Positions 16,093 through 24,239 are shown, numbered from the stretch's first letter. The stretch is 27,639 bases of DNA from VBAS01 sp044867875 (GCA_044867875.1 JBIOVR010000056.1:1-27639), one strand, 5' to 3'. Made by a program: numbers and translations. Notes: generated from the sequence alone by a model not told the origin.

Positions 16093-17262
16093 ATGCAATT
16101 AAAATTGTTCTTGTACCTTTTTGCAGCAGTAATCATTTTGCATCAGCCAGTTTTTGCACAAGAGGATACCACAATAAAATCTAAGTCAAAAGCTTCTTCC
16201 AAGGCAAACTTAAAAGACACTTTAGATGGCAAATTTGATTTCAGCAGTTTTTTAATAGATGCCAAAGGTTTTATCCCTGTTCCGTTTATTATCACCGAGC
16301 CTGCTGTTGGAGGTCTTGGCTTAGCTGTGGTACCAATATTTCTTACCCCTAAAAAAAAGCCAACTGGCTATACTGGTTATATAGCACCTGATATTACAGC
16401 AGGTTTTGCAATGTATACAGTCAATAATAGCTGGATGGTTGGAGGAATGCGGATCGGTAGTATTCCGGCAAAAGGATTGAAATACAGAATTGGAGGTGGT
16501 ATCGCCGATCTGAATTTATCTTTTTACAGGGATGTTGCTAACAAAGGAGAAAAGGAATTTGAATTCAGCGTTAAAGCTATACCGGTTATATTTTCTTTGT
16601 CCAAGAGAATATCTAAGCAGGAAGTATATCTTGGAGTGCAATATTTTTTCGCGAAAAATAAATTGACGCCGTTGTTTATAGACAGTCTGCCTTCATCTAT
16701 TAAATCGGGAGAATTCGAAAGCAATGTTGCAAGCCTGGGAACATTTATTGACTGGGACAAGCGAGATAATTTTTTTACAGCTGACAAGGGTGCAAGGATA
16801 AATATTTCATACAATGCGAACGATAACTGGACAGGAAGCGACTTTACTTATCAAAAACTTGCGGGAGCATTGAATTGGTTTATCCCTATTCAAAAAAATT
16901 GGGTCAGTGGATTCAGAGTAGAATCAAATTTTATGTTTGGTGATCCTCCTTTTTATGCATTACCGTCACTCGCATTACGAGGTGTGCCAGCTGTCAGGTT
17001 CCAGGGATATACAACTGCGCTGATTGAAACTGAACAACGAGTTGACCTTAGTTTACGATGGAGTGCGGTAGCTTTTGCAGGATTGGGAAAAGCAATGGAA
17101 CGTAATGAAAGTTTTGGCGACGCAGAAACAGCTTACAATTTCGGAGGCGGCTTTCGTTATCTTATTGCACGACTATTCAGAATAAGAGCAGGAATAGATG
17201 TTGCGAAAGGGCCTGATAGTTGGGGCTGGTATATAGTTTTTGGACACAACTGGAACCGGTAA
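16093..17262 (+). CDS. BamA/TamA (Omp85)-like outer-membrane barrel without POTRA domains
   Basis: 389 residues from ATG 16093; an in-frame TTG at 16078 adds five residues (MKPYL) and cannot be excluded. The signal peptide ends near VFAQ. After a short polar linker the protein goes straight into barrel strands (GGLGLAVVPIF, YTGYIAPDITAGFAMYT, GTFIDWDKRDNFF, INISYNAND), with LRGVPAVRFQGY matching the loop-6 RGF/RGY region of Omp85 proteins and a C-terminal strand ending GWYIVFGHNW. No POTRA domains are present, so it belongs to the short surface-antigen type common in Bacteroidota; whether it inserts proteins or is a plain porin is unknown. Its stop abuts the convergent glycosylase gene with no intervening base. 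Confidence 0.82.
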   Translation: MQLKLFLYLFAAVIILHQPVFAQEDTTIKSKSKASSKANLKDTLDGKFDFSSFLIDAKGFIPVPFIITEPAVGGLGLAVVPIFLTPKKKPTGYTGYIAPDITAGFAMYTVNNSWMVGGMRIGSIPAKGLKYRIGGGIADLNLSFYRDVANKGEKEFEFSVKAIPVIFSLSKRISKQEVYLGVQYFFAKNKLTPLFIDSLPSSIKSGEFESNVASLGTFIDWDKRDNFFTADKGARINISYNANDNWTGSDFTYQKLAGALNWFIPIQKNWVSGFRVESNFMFGDPPFYALPSLALRGVPAVRFQGYTTALIETEQRVDLSLRWSAVAFAGLGKAMERNESFGDAETAYNFGGGFRYLIARLFRIRAGIDVAKGPDSWGWYIVFGHNWNR

Positions 17263-17868
17263 TTATTTTGTTGGTACATTGTCTTTCCATCTCCACAAAT
17301 ACATACATGCATAAGTGCGGTAAGGTGCCCATTGTTCTGCTATCTTCAGGATCTTAGCATTCATTATTTTTTTCTTACGGTGTTTTAACTCGTATAAACC
17401 AATTACCGCTTGTTGCAAACCAAGATCATCAATTGCAAACAGATCTTCACGACCAAGTGCAAACATCAACAACATTTCTGTTGTCCAGCGTCCAACGCCT
17501 TTTATCTGCGTTAAATATTCGATCACTTCTTCATTGCCCATCTTTGAAAGCTTCTTATGATCCATTCCTTTTTCCATTTCAAACCTTGCAACGTTCTGTA
17601 CATAACTCACTTTAGCATTGCTTAAACCAATGCCCCTAAGTTTTACAAAAGGAGTGTCGACGATCTGTTGTGATGTTGGTTCTCCATCATAAAGATCAAG
17701 AAAACGTTGCTTGATCACACTTGCAACCTTTGTAGATAACTGCTGACTCATGATAGAGTAACAGAGATATAGATAGAGATTTTTCTTCTTATTCAATTTG
17801 AATGTGCCGTGATCCCTGATCAGCTTTTTTAATTTTTCATCTTTTGATAAGTGAGAAACATAATGCAT
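17263..17868 (-). CDS. DNA-3-methyladenine glycosylase II, AlkA-like (HhH-GPD)
   Basis: 201 residues, HhH-GPD superfamily. The helix-hairpin-helix IKGVGRWTTEMLLMFALG is intact and is followed by the catalytic Asp in LFAIDDLGLQQAV. The start region YLYLCYSIMSQQLSTKVA is the normal helical opening of AlkA proteins; the N-terminal beta domain of E. coli AlkA is absent, as in most short homologues. It removes alkylated purines during base-excision repair. No iron-sulphur cysteine cluster is seen, arguing against Nth/MutY. It lies downstream of cysS on the same strand, separated by the 138-bp inverted-repeat element, and is tail to tail with the Omp85-like gene (stop codons adjacent). Confidence 0.9.
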   Translation of the reverse strand: MHYVSHLSKDEKLKKLIRDHGTFKLNKKKNLYLYLCYSIMSQQLSTKVASVIKQRFLDLYDGEPTSQQIVDTPFVKLRGIGLSNAKVSYVQNVARFEMEKGMDHKKLSKMGNEEVIEYLTQIKGVGRWTTEMLLMFALGREDLFAIDDLGLQQAVIGLYELKHRKKKIMNAKILKIAEQWAPYRTYACMYLWRWKDNVPTK

Positions 17869-18006
17869 AGAACCACGATTAACCTGATTAAAAAAGATTA
17901 TGAGGAAATAAATATAGAGTTTTATTGGATGAAGAGAAAGAGGATTTTGATGAATAAAGTTTCCCGATTTCCTCTTAATCCTAATAATCCCAAAAATCGT
18001 GGTTCT
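17869..18006 (-). repeat. 138-bp inverted-repeat (MITE-like) element between cysS and the glycosylase
   Basis: The ends are a perfect 12-bp inverted repeat: AGAACCACGATT at 17869-17880 and AATCGTGGTTCT at 17995-18006. Complementarity continues imperfectly through GATTA-rich blocks to GAGGAAAT (17902-17909) and ATTTCCTC (17967-17974), so arms of about 40 bases surround a 57-base centre. The element begins at the base next to the glycosylase start codon and ends four bases from the cysS stop, filling the intergenic space. In RNA it would form a long imperfect hairpin. No intact protein is encoded. Confidence 0.75.
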
Positions 18007-18010
18007 GCAT

Positions 18011-19504
18011 TTATTCTATATTCCAGCTCATTCCCCCATCCTTTTCATCTTTTAAGCTTATCCCGAGCCTGGTGAGTTGGTTTCTTATTTTATCACTGGT
18101 GGCAAAATCTTTTTTTCCTTTTGCTTCTTTGCGAATATCGATCAGCAGATCCATCACACCTTTCAACTTTTCATTATCAGCGTCTGTTACACTTTTTAAT
18201 CCAAGAATATCTTCCACATAAACCTTCATTTGCTTTTGCAGCAATTCAAAAGTGTCTTTACTCAATGCAGAAACAGGAATTGTTTTATCCCTCATGCTGT
18301 TGATCACCGGTACCAGCTCAAACATATTCGCCATTACTTTCGCTGTACTGAAATCATCGTCCATAAATTCATCAAACTCTGCTATGAGCTTTTTCACTCT
18401 CGCATCGAGTTCACTATCTATGGTCTGTGGTCCGTCGTCCGTCGTCAACATTCCAAGTTTCTCATACGCATCCCACAATCTTTTCAATCCTTTCTCCGCC
18501 GCCTGTAATGCTTCATTACCAAAATCGAGTGTGCTGCGGTAATGTGTTTGCAAAATAAAAAATCGAACTACCATCGGGTGATATGCTTTTTCCAATGCAG
18601 GATGATCTCCGCTAAAAAGTTCGGTAAGCCTGATAACATTGTTATAGCTCTTCCCCATCTTCTTGCCGTTAATGGTGATCATATTATTATGTATCCAATA
18701 ACGGACAGGAGCCACATGATTGCAAATTGTACTCTGTGCGATCTCACTTTCATGATGCGGAAATAAAAGATCCATACCACCTCCATGAATATCAAACTGC
18801 GCCCCTAAATATTTTGTTGCCATTGCCGAGCATTCTATATGCCAGCCGGGAAAACCAACTCCCCATGGACTTTTCCAACGCATGATATGTTCCGGCGCTG
18901 CATTTTTCCATAATGCAAAATCTGCGGAATCTCTTTTTTCTTCCTGGCCATCCAGATCCCTTGTTGTTTCCAGCAGATCATCGATCACACGACCACTCAA
19001 CTTGCCATAATTATGAGATTCAGCATATTTCTTTACATCAAAATATACGGAGCCATTCGCTTCATAAGCATACCCTGCTTTTATGATCTCTTCGATCATT
19101 CCGATTTGTTCAACAATGTGTCCTGTTGCAGTTGGTTCGATCGTTGGTTTCAGCGTATTGAACTGCTCCATTGCCCAATGATAAAGATTGGTGTACTTCT
19201 GCACCAGTTCCATTGGTTCAAGTTTTTCCAATATCGCTTTCTTCGAAATTTTATCTTCTGCTTCCCGACCCTCTTCTTCAAAATGTCCCGCATCGGTAAT
19301 ATTGCGAACATAGCGGACCTTGTTACCAAGATGCATCAAATAACGATAGATGACATCAAAGGTTATATAGGGTCGTGCATGACCAAGATGCGATTCACCG
19401 CTAACGGTAGGTCCGCACACATACATGCCTACATGCCCGGGAGTTATCGATTTGAAAACTTCTTTCTGTCTTGAATACGAGTTATGTATTTTTAATTCGC
19501 TCAT
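18011..19504 (-). CDS. cysS: Cysteinyl-tRNA synthetase
   Basis: 497 residues. Class I signatures are complete: CGPTVSGESHLGHARPY with the HIGH motif as HLGH and the first zinc cysteine, zinc ligands in GWHIECSAM and HGGGMDLLFPHHESE, and KMGKS for the KMSKS loop. The C-terminal helical DALR region begins around LDARVKKLIAEFDEF and the end ITRLGISLKD-like segment (LTRLGISLKDEKDGG) is normal. It charges tRNA-Cys. A heptamer tandem repeat lies within the coding sequence at 18419-18446 and encodes the linker TTDDGPQTIDS between the catalytic and anticodon-binding parts; the frame stays open. The downstream glycosylase may be co-transcribed across the inverted-repeat element. Confidence 0.97.
   Translation of the reverse strand: MSELKIHNSYSRQKEVFKSITPGHVGMYVCGPTVSGESHLGHARPYITFDVIYRYLMHLGNKVRYVRNITDAGHFEEEGREAEDKISKKAILEKLEPMELVQKYTNLYHWAMEQFNTLKPTIEPTATGHIVEQIGMIEEIIKAGYAYEANGSVYFDVKKYAESHNYGKLSGRVIDDLLETTRDLDGQEEKRDSADFALWKNAAPEHIMRWKSPWGVGFPGWHIECSAMATKYLGAQFDIHGGGMDLLFPHHESEIAQSTICNHVAPVRYWIHNNMITINGKKMGKSYNNVIRLTELFSGDHPALEKAYHPMVVRFFILQTHYRSTLDFGNEALQAAEKGLKRLWDAYEKLGMLTTDDGPQTIDSELDARVKKLIAEFDEFMDDDFSTAKVMANMFELVPVINSMRDKTIPVSALSKDTFELLQKQMKVYVEDILGLKSVTDADNEKLKGVMDLLIDIRKEAKGKKDFATSDKIRNQLTRLGISLKDEKDGGMSWNIE
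18419..18446 (+). repeat. Heptamer tandem array within cysS
   Basis: Four consecutive 7-mers: TATGGTC, TGTGGTC, CGTCGTC, CGTCGTC, with a weaker partial unit before. The array is inside the cysS reading frame (opposite strand) and encodes a variable interdomain linker. Confidence 0.65.
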
Positions 19505-19875
19505 GTTTACTTGCGAGGCGAAGTAATCTCCTCTATTTTTTTGTTATCAGCTTTTGTATTACTATCATCTCCTGTTGTGTCACTCACTTGTACGTTCTGT
19601 AATTCTATTCAGCTTAGTGTCCACCCCAGTTGGGAATTTTCTTATTATCGAAATACTTCCCCCGCCAGCGGGAGACAATGAATATTCCTTTTATTCGTCT
19701 ACACTATTCATGCACAGCAGACTTACTGAAGTTGAAGAGTGCGACGCAACGAAAGCTTAATAGTAAATCAAAAGTCGGGTTAATAATTAAAACTTGGCAA
19801 AAATAGGGCACAGCCCTGAGAAAGGAGATTTAACAACATCGGAATTGAAGAAGTGCTTTCACTAAGCCAAGATAG
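19505..19875. other. 371-bp gene-free region with repeat remnants
   Basis: No credible gene was found. On the minus strand a stop-bounded run of about 33 codons ends at 19507, two bases before the cysS start, and reads QVSDTTGDDSNTKADNKK then IEEITSPRK; it has only a GTG (19585-19587) as a possible start and may be a gene remnant or part of a repeat. CCCGC/GCGGG (around 19661-19672) forms a tiny hairpin. The 23-bp dispersed repeat lies at 19728-19750. A plus-strand open frame (19554-19760) crosses these repeats and is not protein-like. Confidence 0.5.
19728..19750 (+). repeat. Dispersed 23-bp intergenic repeat, copy 2
   Basis: GAAGTTGAA, G, AGTGCGACGCAAC. It matches the minus strand of 5565-5587 with one mismatch. 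Both copies are intergenic, about 14 kb apart, in opposite orientation. Confidence 0.6.
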
Positions 19876-20997
19876 TTATTTTTCTTGCTTTAGTTCAACA
19901 TCAGCCATCAACATGAAATGGTCTGACAAATATTTAACAACTCTTGTAAACTGGCGAATGCGAAAATTTTCATCGGTAAAAATAAAATCGATACGCAGCG
20001 TGGGTGATAGCGATGAATAAGTACGGCCAATGCCAAACCCTTTTTCCAGGAATGCATCCTGCATACCACCACGAATGGTAAAATAGGTGTAGGAATTAGG
20101 AGTATCATTCAGATCACCGCAAAAGACAGTTGGAAAGGGACTGTCATCCATTATCTGGCGAACTATATCGGCTTGTGATGCCCGAAGAATGATGGCTTTG
20201 CGCAGTTTAGCCAACACAGTTTTTGAATTATCGATAAGGCTGTCTTTGGCGGTTTTTATCTCGTTGATCGCTTCATAATCTTTTTGCCTGAACTGTACAG
20301 ATTGAAGATGTGTGGTAAACACTCTTATCGTATCATCATTTACTTTTATATCGGCATGCACCAGCGCCTCTGTCATACTCGGGCGGAAATAACGGACAAG
20401 CCCCGTATCGAGCATCGGATATTTTGAAAAAATTGCCGCCCCAATAAATTGCTTGTCTCCGTCGGGATCATAAGAAAAATAATGGTAAGGATAACCCATT
20501 GCTTTTATCTCGCTGATATTATTATAAAAAGCAGAATCGGGTGAATGAAAAAATTCTTCCAGGCAAAGAATATCAGGATCCTGCTTACGTATCTGGTCAA
20601 GCATCTTTAATCTTGTCTGGCTTTTTTCGCTGTTGTTTCTTTTCCATTCAAGAAATCTTGCCACATTCCAGCTGGCGATCCGTATTTGATTTGGCTTTTT
20701 CTGATATTGAAATGCGGAAGGTGCATTAAATGCCCAGGAAACGTTAATGCTTTTATATCCTGCCAGCAAAACAACAAGGGAATACCAAACTCTTCTTAAT
20801 TTAAGTATGAGCCATAAAAAAATAAAACCGATCATCAATGCTAATAAAATAGGAAAGCCAAGCCCAAGAACTGCAATCACCCATGAATTAGCAGGCTTAA
20901 TATAAGGCGCCAGGCAGGATAGTAAATATAAAACCGCCGTAATGATATTGAGTACGACAAGAGTTCTTCTTGTAATGATCCGAAGGCGGGATGGCAT
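19876..20997 (-). CDS. Membrane-anchored endonuclease/exonuclease/phosphatase family protein
   Basis: 373 residues. Residues 1-90 contain about three hydrophobic segments (VVLNIITAVLYLLSCLA, WVIAVLGLGFPILLALM, FIFLWLILK), anchoring the protein in the inner membrane. The rest is an EEP domain with all hallmark motifs: IRIASWNVARF, ILCLEEF (metal-binding Glu), FTTHLQS, FCGDLNDTPNS, RIDFIFTD and LSDHFMLMADV (catalytic Asp-His). EEP enzymes cleave phosphodiesters in DNA, RNA or lipids; the membrane-anchored Bacteroidota type has no settled substrate. It is the last gene of a minus-strand run after two rhomboids, 44 bases downstream of the nearer one, a gene order I recall as common in Bacteroidota. 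Confidence 0.9.
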   Translation of the reverse strand: MPSRLRIITRRTLVVLNIITAVLYLLSCLAPYIKPANSWVIAVLGLGFPILLALMIGFIFLWLILKLRRVWYSLVVLLAGYKSINVSWAFNAPSAFQYQKKPNQIRIASWNVARFLEWKRNNSEKSQTRLKMLDQIRKQDPDILCLEEFFHSPDSAFYNNISEIKAMGYPYHYFSYDPDGDKQFIGAAIFSKYPMLDTGLVRYFRPSMTEALVHADIKVNDDTIRVFTTHLQSVQFRQKDYEAINEIKTAKDSLIDNSKTVLAKLRKAIILRASQADIVRQIMDDSPFPTVFCGDLNDTPNSYTYFTIRGGMQDAFLEKGFGIGRTYSSLSPTLRIDFIFTDENFRIRQFTRVVKYLSDHFMLMADVELKQEK

Positions 20998-21017
20998 TCG
21001 TGCAAGTTACGAATTGT

Positions 21018-21038
21018 GAATGGTGAGTGGTCAATGGT
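21018..21038 (+). repeat. Heptamer tandem array between EEP and rhomboid genes
   Basis: Three 7-mers: GAATGGT, GAGTGGT, CAATGGT. In another phase the units are AATGGTG, AGTGGTC, AATGGTG, resembling the TATGGTC/TGTGGTC units inside cysS. It lies in the 44-bp spacer between two co-directional genes. Confidence 0.55.
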
Positions 21039-21041
21039 GAA

Positions 21042-21965
21042 CTACTTTAAATCTTCTTTGCTTGCTTTTTTTAGCAGGTCTTTTTCTTCAGTGGTGAGAG
21101 AATGAAATCCATGTTGGTTGATCTTATCAAGAATTTCATCGATGCGTTGTTGCGAAAGGTTGGGAGTTTTTGTGTAAGGTTTTCTTTCACTTTTATAAAA
21201 TAGTTCTTCTTTTGTTTTTTTCTTTGGCTTATTAGGATTGAAAAGATTATTGACCCAATCAAAAAAACTATTGATACCAACACTCCAATCGAAACCCCGC
21301 CTCATGAAAAAGATAAAAAGAAAACCAGTGAAGCCACCAGCAAGATGTGCAATATGTCCGCCTGTATTGCTTACAGGAATAAGCGCAAGGTCTATGATAA
21401 GATAAATAGCAGTGAGCACCCAAAGCGGAATGCCGCCATTGAGCATTGGAAAGATGCGATAACCCGGTGCCAGCATAGTTGTGGCCACTACAATAGCCAT
21501 AATGCCTGCTGATGCCCCGGTAGCAGTTGCATTTACTGTACTTAATGCCGGTATAAAATTATAGGCAAGCATAAAAGCAATTGCGCCACCCAGTGCGCCA
21601 TAAATAAATAACGGGATTATCTGCCTATTACCGGTAAGGTCATGAAAAATATAACCAAACATCCAAAGCCAAAGCATGTTGCCGATAATATGCCAAAGCC
21701 CCTGGTGATAAAACATGTGAGTGATTAGGGTCCATGGCTTATGTATGAATTGGCTGAAACTTCCTGGCAAGGCAAGATTATAATAAAAATCATTCATGAA
21801 TTTTACACCAGTAGTTCCTTCGGTAAAAGAAAAAAAGTAAAAAACCTGGATAAGTTGGAATAAAACAAACACCACCAGGTTAATGGTAATGAGTTGTACC
21901 AATGCATTGTCCTGCAGGTTATCTGTAAATTTTGAGGTCTTATAATCTCTTTCGTAAATGCCCAT
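21042..21965 (-). CDS. Rhomboid family intramembrane serine protease, first of tandem pair by position
   Basis: 307 residues with about six membrane segments. The catalytic dyad is Ser152 in TGASAGIM and His207 in HIAHLAGG; the second-helix HxxxN-type motif is seen in LWHIIGNMLWLWMFG. A 70-residue hydrophilic C-terminal tail rich in Lys (NPNKPKKKTKEELF and a final LTTEEKDLLKKASKEDLK) extends into the cytoplasm, absent from the partner rhomboid. It cleaves transmembrane segments of other proteins; the substrate is unknown. It follows the second rhomboid by 76 bases and precedes the EEP gene, so the three are likely one operon. The two rhomboids are divergent in sequence rather than a recent duplication. 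Confidence 0.93.
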   Translation of the reverse strand: MGIYERDYKTSKFTDNLQDNALVQLITINLVVFVLFQLIQVFYFFSFTEGTTGVKFMNDFYYNLALPGSFSQFIHKPWTLITHMFYHQGLWHIIGNMLWLWMFGYIFHDLTGNRQIIPLFIYGALGGAIAFMLAYNFIPALSTVNATATGASAGIMAIVVATTMLAPGYRIFPMLNGGIPLWVLTAIYLIIDLALIPVSNTGGHIAHLAGGFTGFLFIFFMRRGFDWSVGINSFFDWVNNLFNPNKPKKKTKEELFYKSERKPYTKTPNLSQQRIDEILDKINQHGFHSLTTEEKDLLKKASKEDLK

Positions 21966-22041
21966 AGGGTGAATAATAAATTGTCAAAAAAGTGAAGTTC
22001 AAAGTTCCTGATTTTTATTATTTCAATTTTGCAATTCTTAG

Positions 22042-22761
22042 CTAATAAAAAGTTTTTTTATTTGTCTTGTTCCAGATATAAACCATTATAAAGCCAACAG
22101 CGGCCCCACCCAAATGCGCCCAATGCGCAACACCATCGCTGGTTCTCCCAAGTCCTCCAAACAGATCGAAACCAATCATAATGAGAATCAGCCATTTTGC
22201 TTTTATTGGTATTGGAGGGAAAAGAAGCATCAATTCGGTATTGGGAAACAAATATGCAAACCCTACCATCACTCCCATTACTGCTCCGGAGGCCCCAACT
22301 GCATAATAAGCTCCTGATTGAACTATATCCAAATACTCAGTTTGACCTGTTGCTTTCATCATTTCTATCATGTCAAGCACTTTCTCATATTGAAAATAAG
22401 CAACAGTCATATGGGCTAGCGCTGCCCCGATTCCACAAACAAGATAGAAGAGCAAAAATTTTTTAGATCCCCAAACACTTTCCAAAACTCTGCCAAACAT
22501 CCATAAACCAAACATGTTGAAAAAAATATGACCCAGGCCCGCATGAGTAAACATATGTGTGAAGATCTGGTAGGGCCTGAAGTTCTCGTGGTTGATCGGC
22601 CACAAACCAAAAACTCCTTGCAGCCCTTCGTCCTGAAAGCCGTCAAAATAAAACTGGTCTCTTAATAAAAATTCAGTCGCTAAAAAAAATAACGCATTGA
22701 TAAAAATTAAATTCTTAACTACTGGCGGTAGGCTCTCTGGTCTTGTATATCGAAAACTCAT
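22042..22761 (-). CDS. Rhomboid family intramembrane serine protease, compact form
   Basis: 239 residues, essentially the bare six-helix rhomboid core. Ser158 in VGASGAVMG and His216 in AHWAHLGGAAVGF form the dyad; GLGHIFFNMFGLWMFG carries the helix-2 His/Asn motif that builds the oxyanion hole. It lacks the long C-terminal tail of its neighbour. The pair may divide substrates or work as partners. The gene lies 67 bases downstream of rlmD and upstream of the longer rhomboid, all on the minus strand. Confidence 0.94.
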   Translation of the reverse strand: MSFRYTRPESLPPVVKNLIFINALFFLATEFLLRDQFYFDGFQDEGLQGVFGLWPINHENFRPYQIFTHMFTHAGLGHIFFNMFGLWMFGRVLESVWGSKKFLLFYLVCGIGAALAHMTVAYFQYEKVLDMIEMMKATGQTEYLDIVQSGAYYAVGASGAVMGVMVGFAYLFPNTELMLLFPPIPIKAKWLILIMIGFDLFGGLGRTSDGVAHWAHLGGAAVGFIMVYIWNKTNKKTFY

Positions 22762-22828
22762 TCGGTAAAATTAGGTTAAGGGATTTAAAAGAGAAAAGGA
22801 GAAAAAGAGTCGGTTTGTTAATGTCTTA

Positions 22829-24235
22829 TTATTGTCTCAGTTTCAGTTGAGCAACATTTTCGATGTGATGGGTATGTGGAAACATATCCACCGGTTGCAC
22901 TTTTGTTACCACATATTTTTCATCAAGCAAACGCAGATCTCTTGCCTGCGTAGCAGGATTGCAACTAACATATACCACCGTAGGCGCCGCTATTTCCAAT
23001 ATTTTCTTCACCAGCTTTTCATGCATACCTGCCCGTGGCGGATCGGTAATGATAACATCCGGTTTTCCATGAGCGGCAAAAAAAGCATCATCACATATTT
23101 TTACCACATCGCCGGCAAAAAACTCTGTATGGTGAATATTGTTCAACGCTGCATTTTCTTTTGCGTCAGCGATCGCATCTTCGATCATCTCAACACCAAT
23201 TATCTTTTTTGCCAGCTTGCTTACAAATAATCCAATGCTGCCGGTACCGCAATAAAGATCATAAACAATTTCGTTACCCGTCAATTCTGCATAGTCTCTT
23301 GCAACCTTGTAAAGTTTTTCTGCTTGTTTTGTATTCGTTTGAAAAAATGATTTTGGCCCGATCTTGAATTGGAGATCTTCTAACTTTTCAATTGCATATC
23401 CTTTACCTGTGACAATAACAGGATCGAGATCATACAGGCTATCATTCCATTTTTTATTGATGGTATAAAGCAATGTTGTGATCCCGGGGACTGTTTTCAG
23501 TAAATGCTCAAGCAATGAATTTCTTTTGGCCTCATGGTCTTCAGCCATTACTACGTTCACCATTACCTCACCCGTTTCGCAAATACGAAGCAAGACAGTT
23601 CTTAAAAACCCAACATGCAATTTTTGGTCATAAAAGCTAAAATTATTTTTTCTTGCAAAATCAGCGATCGTTTTCCTGATGACGTTTGTTGGCTCGGCCT
23701 GCAACCAGCATCTTTCAATTTCAACAACCTTATCAAACAAACCTTTTGCATGAAAGCCGGCAGCATTCAACTCATTGATACCATCTTTTACAAATTCATT
23801 TACGGGAATAAATCTTTTAGAGCTAAAAGTGTACTCAAGTTTATTCCTGTACCATTTTGTTTCATCAGCGCCTAACACTGCGGGTATTTCGGGTAATTCA
23901 ATCTTTCCTATTCGCTTCAAGTTATCTTCTACCTGCTGGCGTTTATAGAAAAGCTGTTTGTCATAAGGCAGCATTTGCCATTGGCACCCACCACACACAC
24001 CAAAATGCTGGCAAAATGGTTCAGTTCTTTCTTTTGAAAAGGAATGAAACTGTAATGGATATCCTTCTGCCCAATCTTTTTTGCTTTTGCCAAGCTTGAT
24101 ATCTACCACATCTCCCGGCACTACTCTTTCGATGAAAACGACCTTGCCATTTACCCGGGCAATGCTCTTTCCTTCGGCGGCGTAATCTTCCACTAACACC
24201 CTTTCAAGAACAAGATTTTTCTTTTTTCTTCTCAC
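22829..24235 (-). CDS. rlmD: 23S rRNA (uracil-C5)-methyltransferase, RlmD/TrmA family
   Basis: 468 residues, GTG start. Domains in order: N-terminal TRAM domain (VEDYAAEGKSIARVNGKVVFIERVVPGD), a [4Fe-4S] cysteine set CQHFGVCGGC plus a later ERCW cysteine, the SAM-binding VYDLYCGTGSIGLF, the DPPRAGMH motif and the nucleophile Cys in VYVSCNPAT. This set is typical of RlmD/RlmC-like enzymes that methylate 23S rRNA uridines (U1939 in E. coli). Which uridine is modified cannot be decided from sequence. An upstream in-frame TAG within the -7 element rules out a longer product, so GTG at 24235 is the most upstream possible start. Its mRNA is predicted to be nearly leaderless. Confidence 0.9.
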   Translation of the reverse strand: MRRKKKNLVLERVLVEDYAAEGKSIARVNGKVVFIERVVPGDVVDIKLGKSKKDWAEGYPLQFHSFSKERTEPFCQHFGVCGGCQWQMLPYDKQLFYKRQQVEDNLKRIGKIELPEIPAVLGADETKWYRNKLEYTFSSKRFIPVNEFVKDGINELNAAGFHAKGLFDKVVEIERCWLQAEPTNVIRKTIADFARKNNFSFYDQKLHVGFLRTVLLRICETGEVMVNVVMAEDHEAKRNSLLEHLLKTVPGITTLLYTINKKWNDSLYDLDPVIVTGKGYAIEKLEDLQFKIGPKSFFQTNTKQAEKLYKVARDYAELTGNEIVYDLYCGTGSIGLFVSKLAKKIIGVEMIEDAIADAKENAALNNIHHTEFFAGDVVKICDDAFFAAHGKPDVIITDPPRAGMHEKLVKKILEIAAPTVVYVSCNPATQARDLRLLDEKYVVTKVQPVDMFPHTHHIENVAQLKLRQ

Positions 24236-24239
24236 GGCG

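Noticed and set aside
17851..18075. Plus-strand 74-codon ORF across the cysS-glycosylase gap
   Set aside because: It overlaps both flanking genes and is explained by the inverted-repeat element between them.
19554..19760. Plus-strand 68-codon ORF upstream of cysS
   Set aside because: It runs through the intergenic repeat sequence and encodes no recognisable domain; composition is not protein-like and it has no promoter or ATG context.
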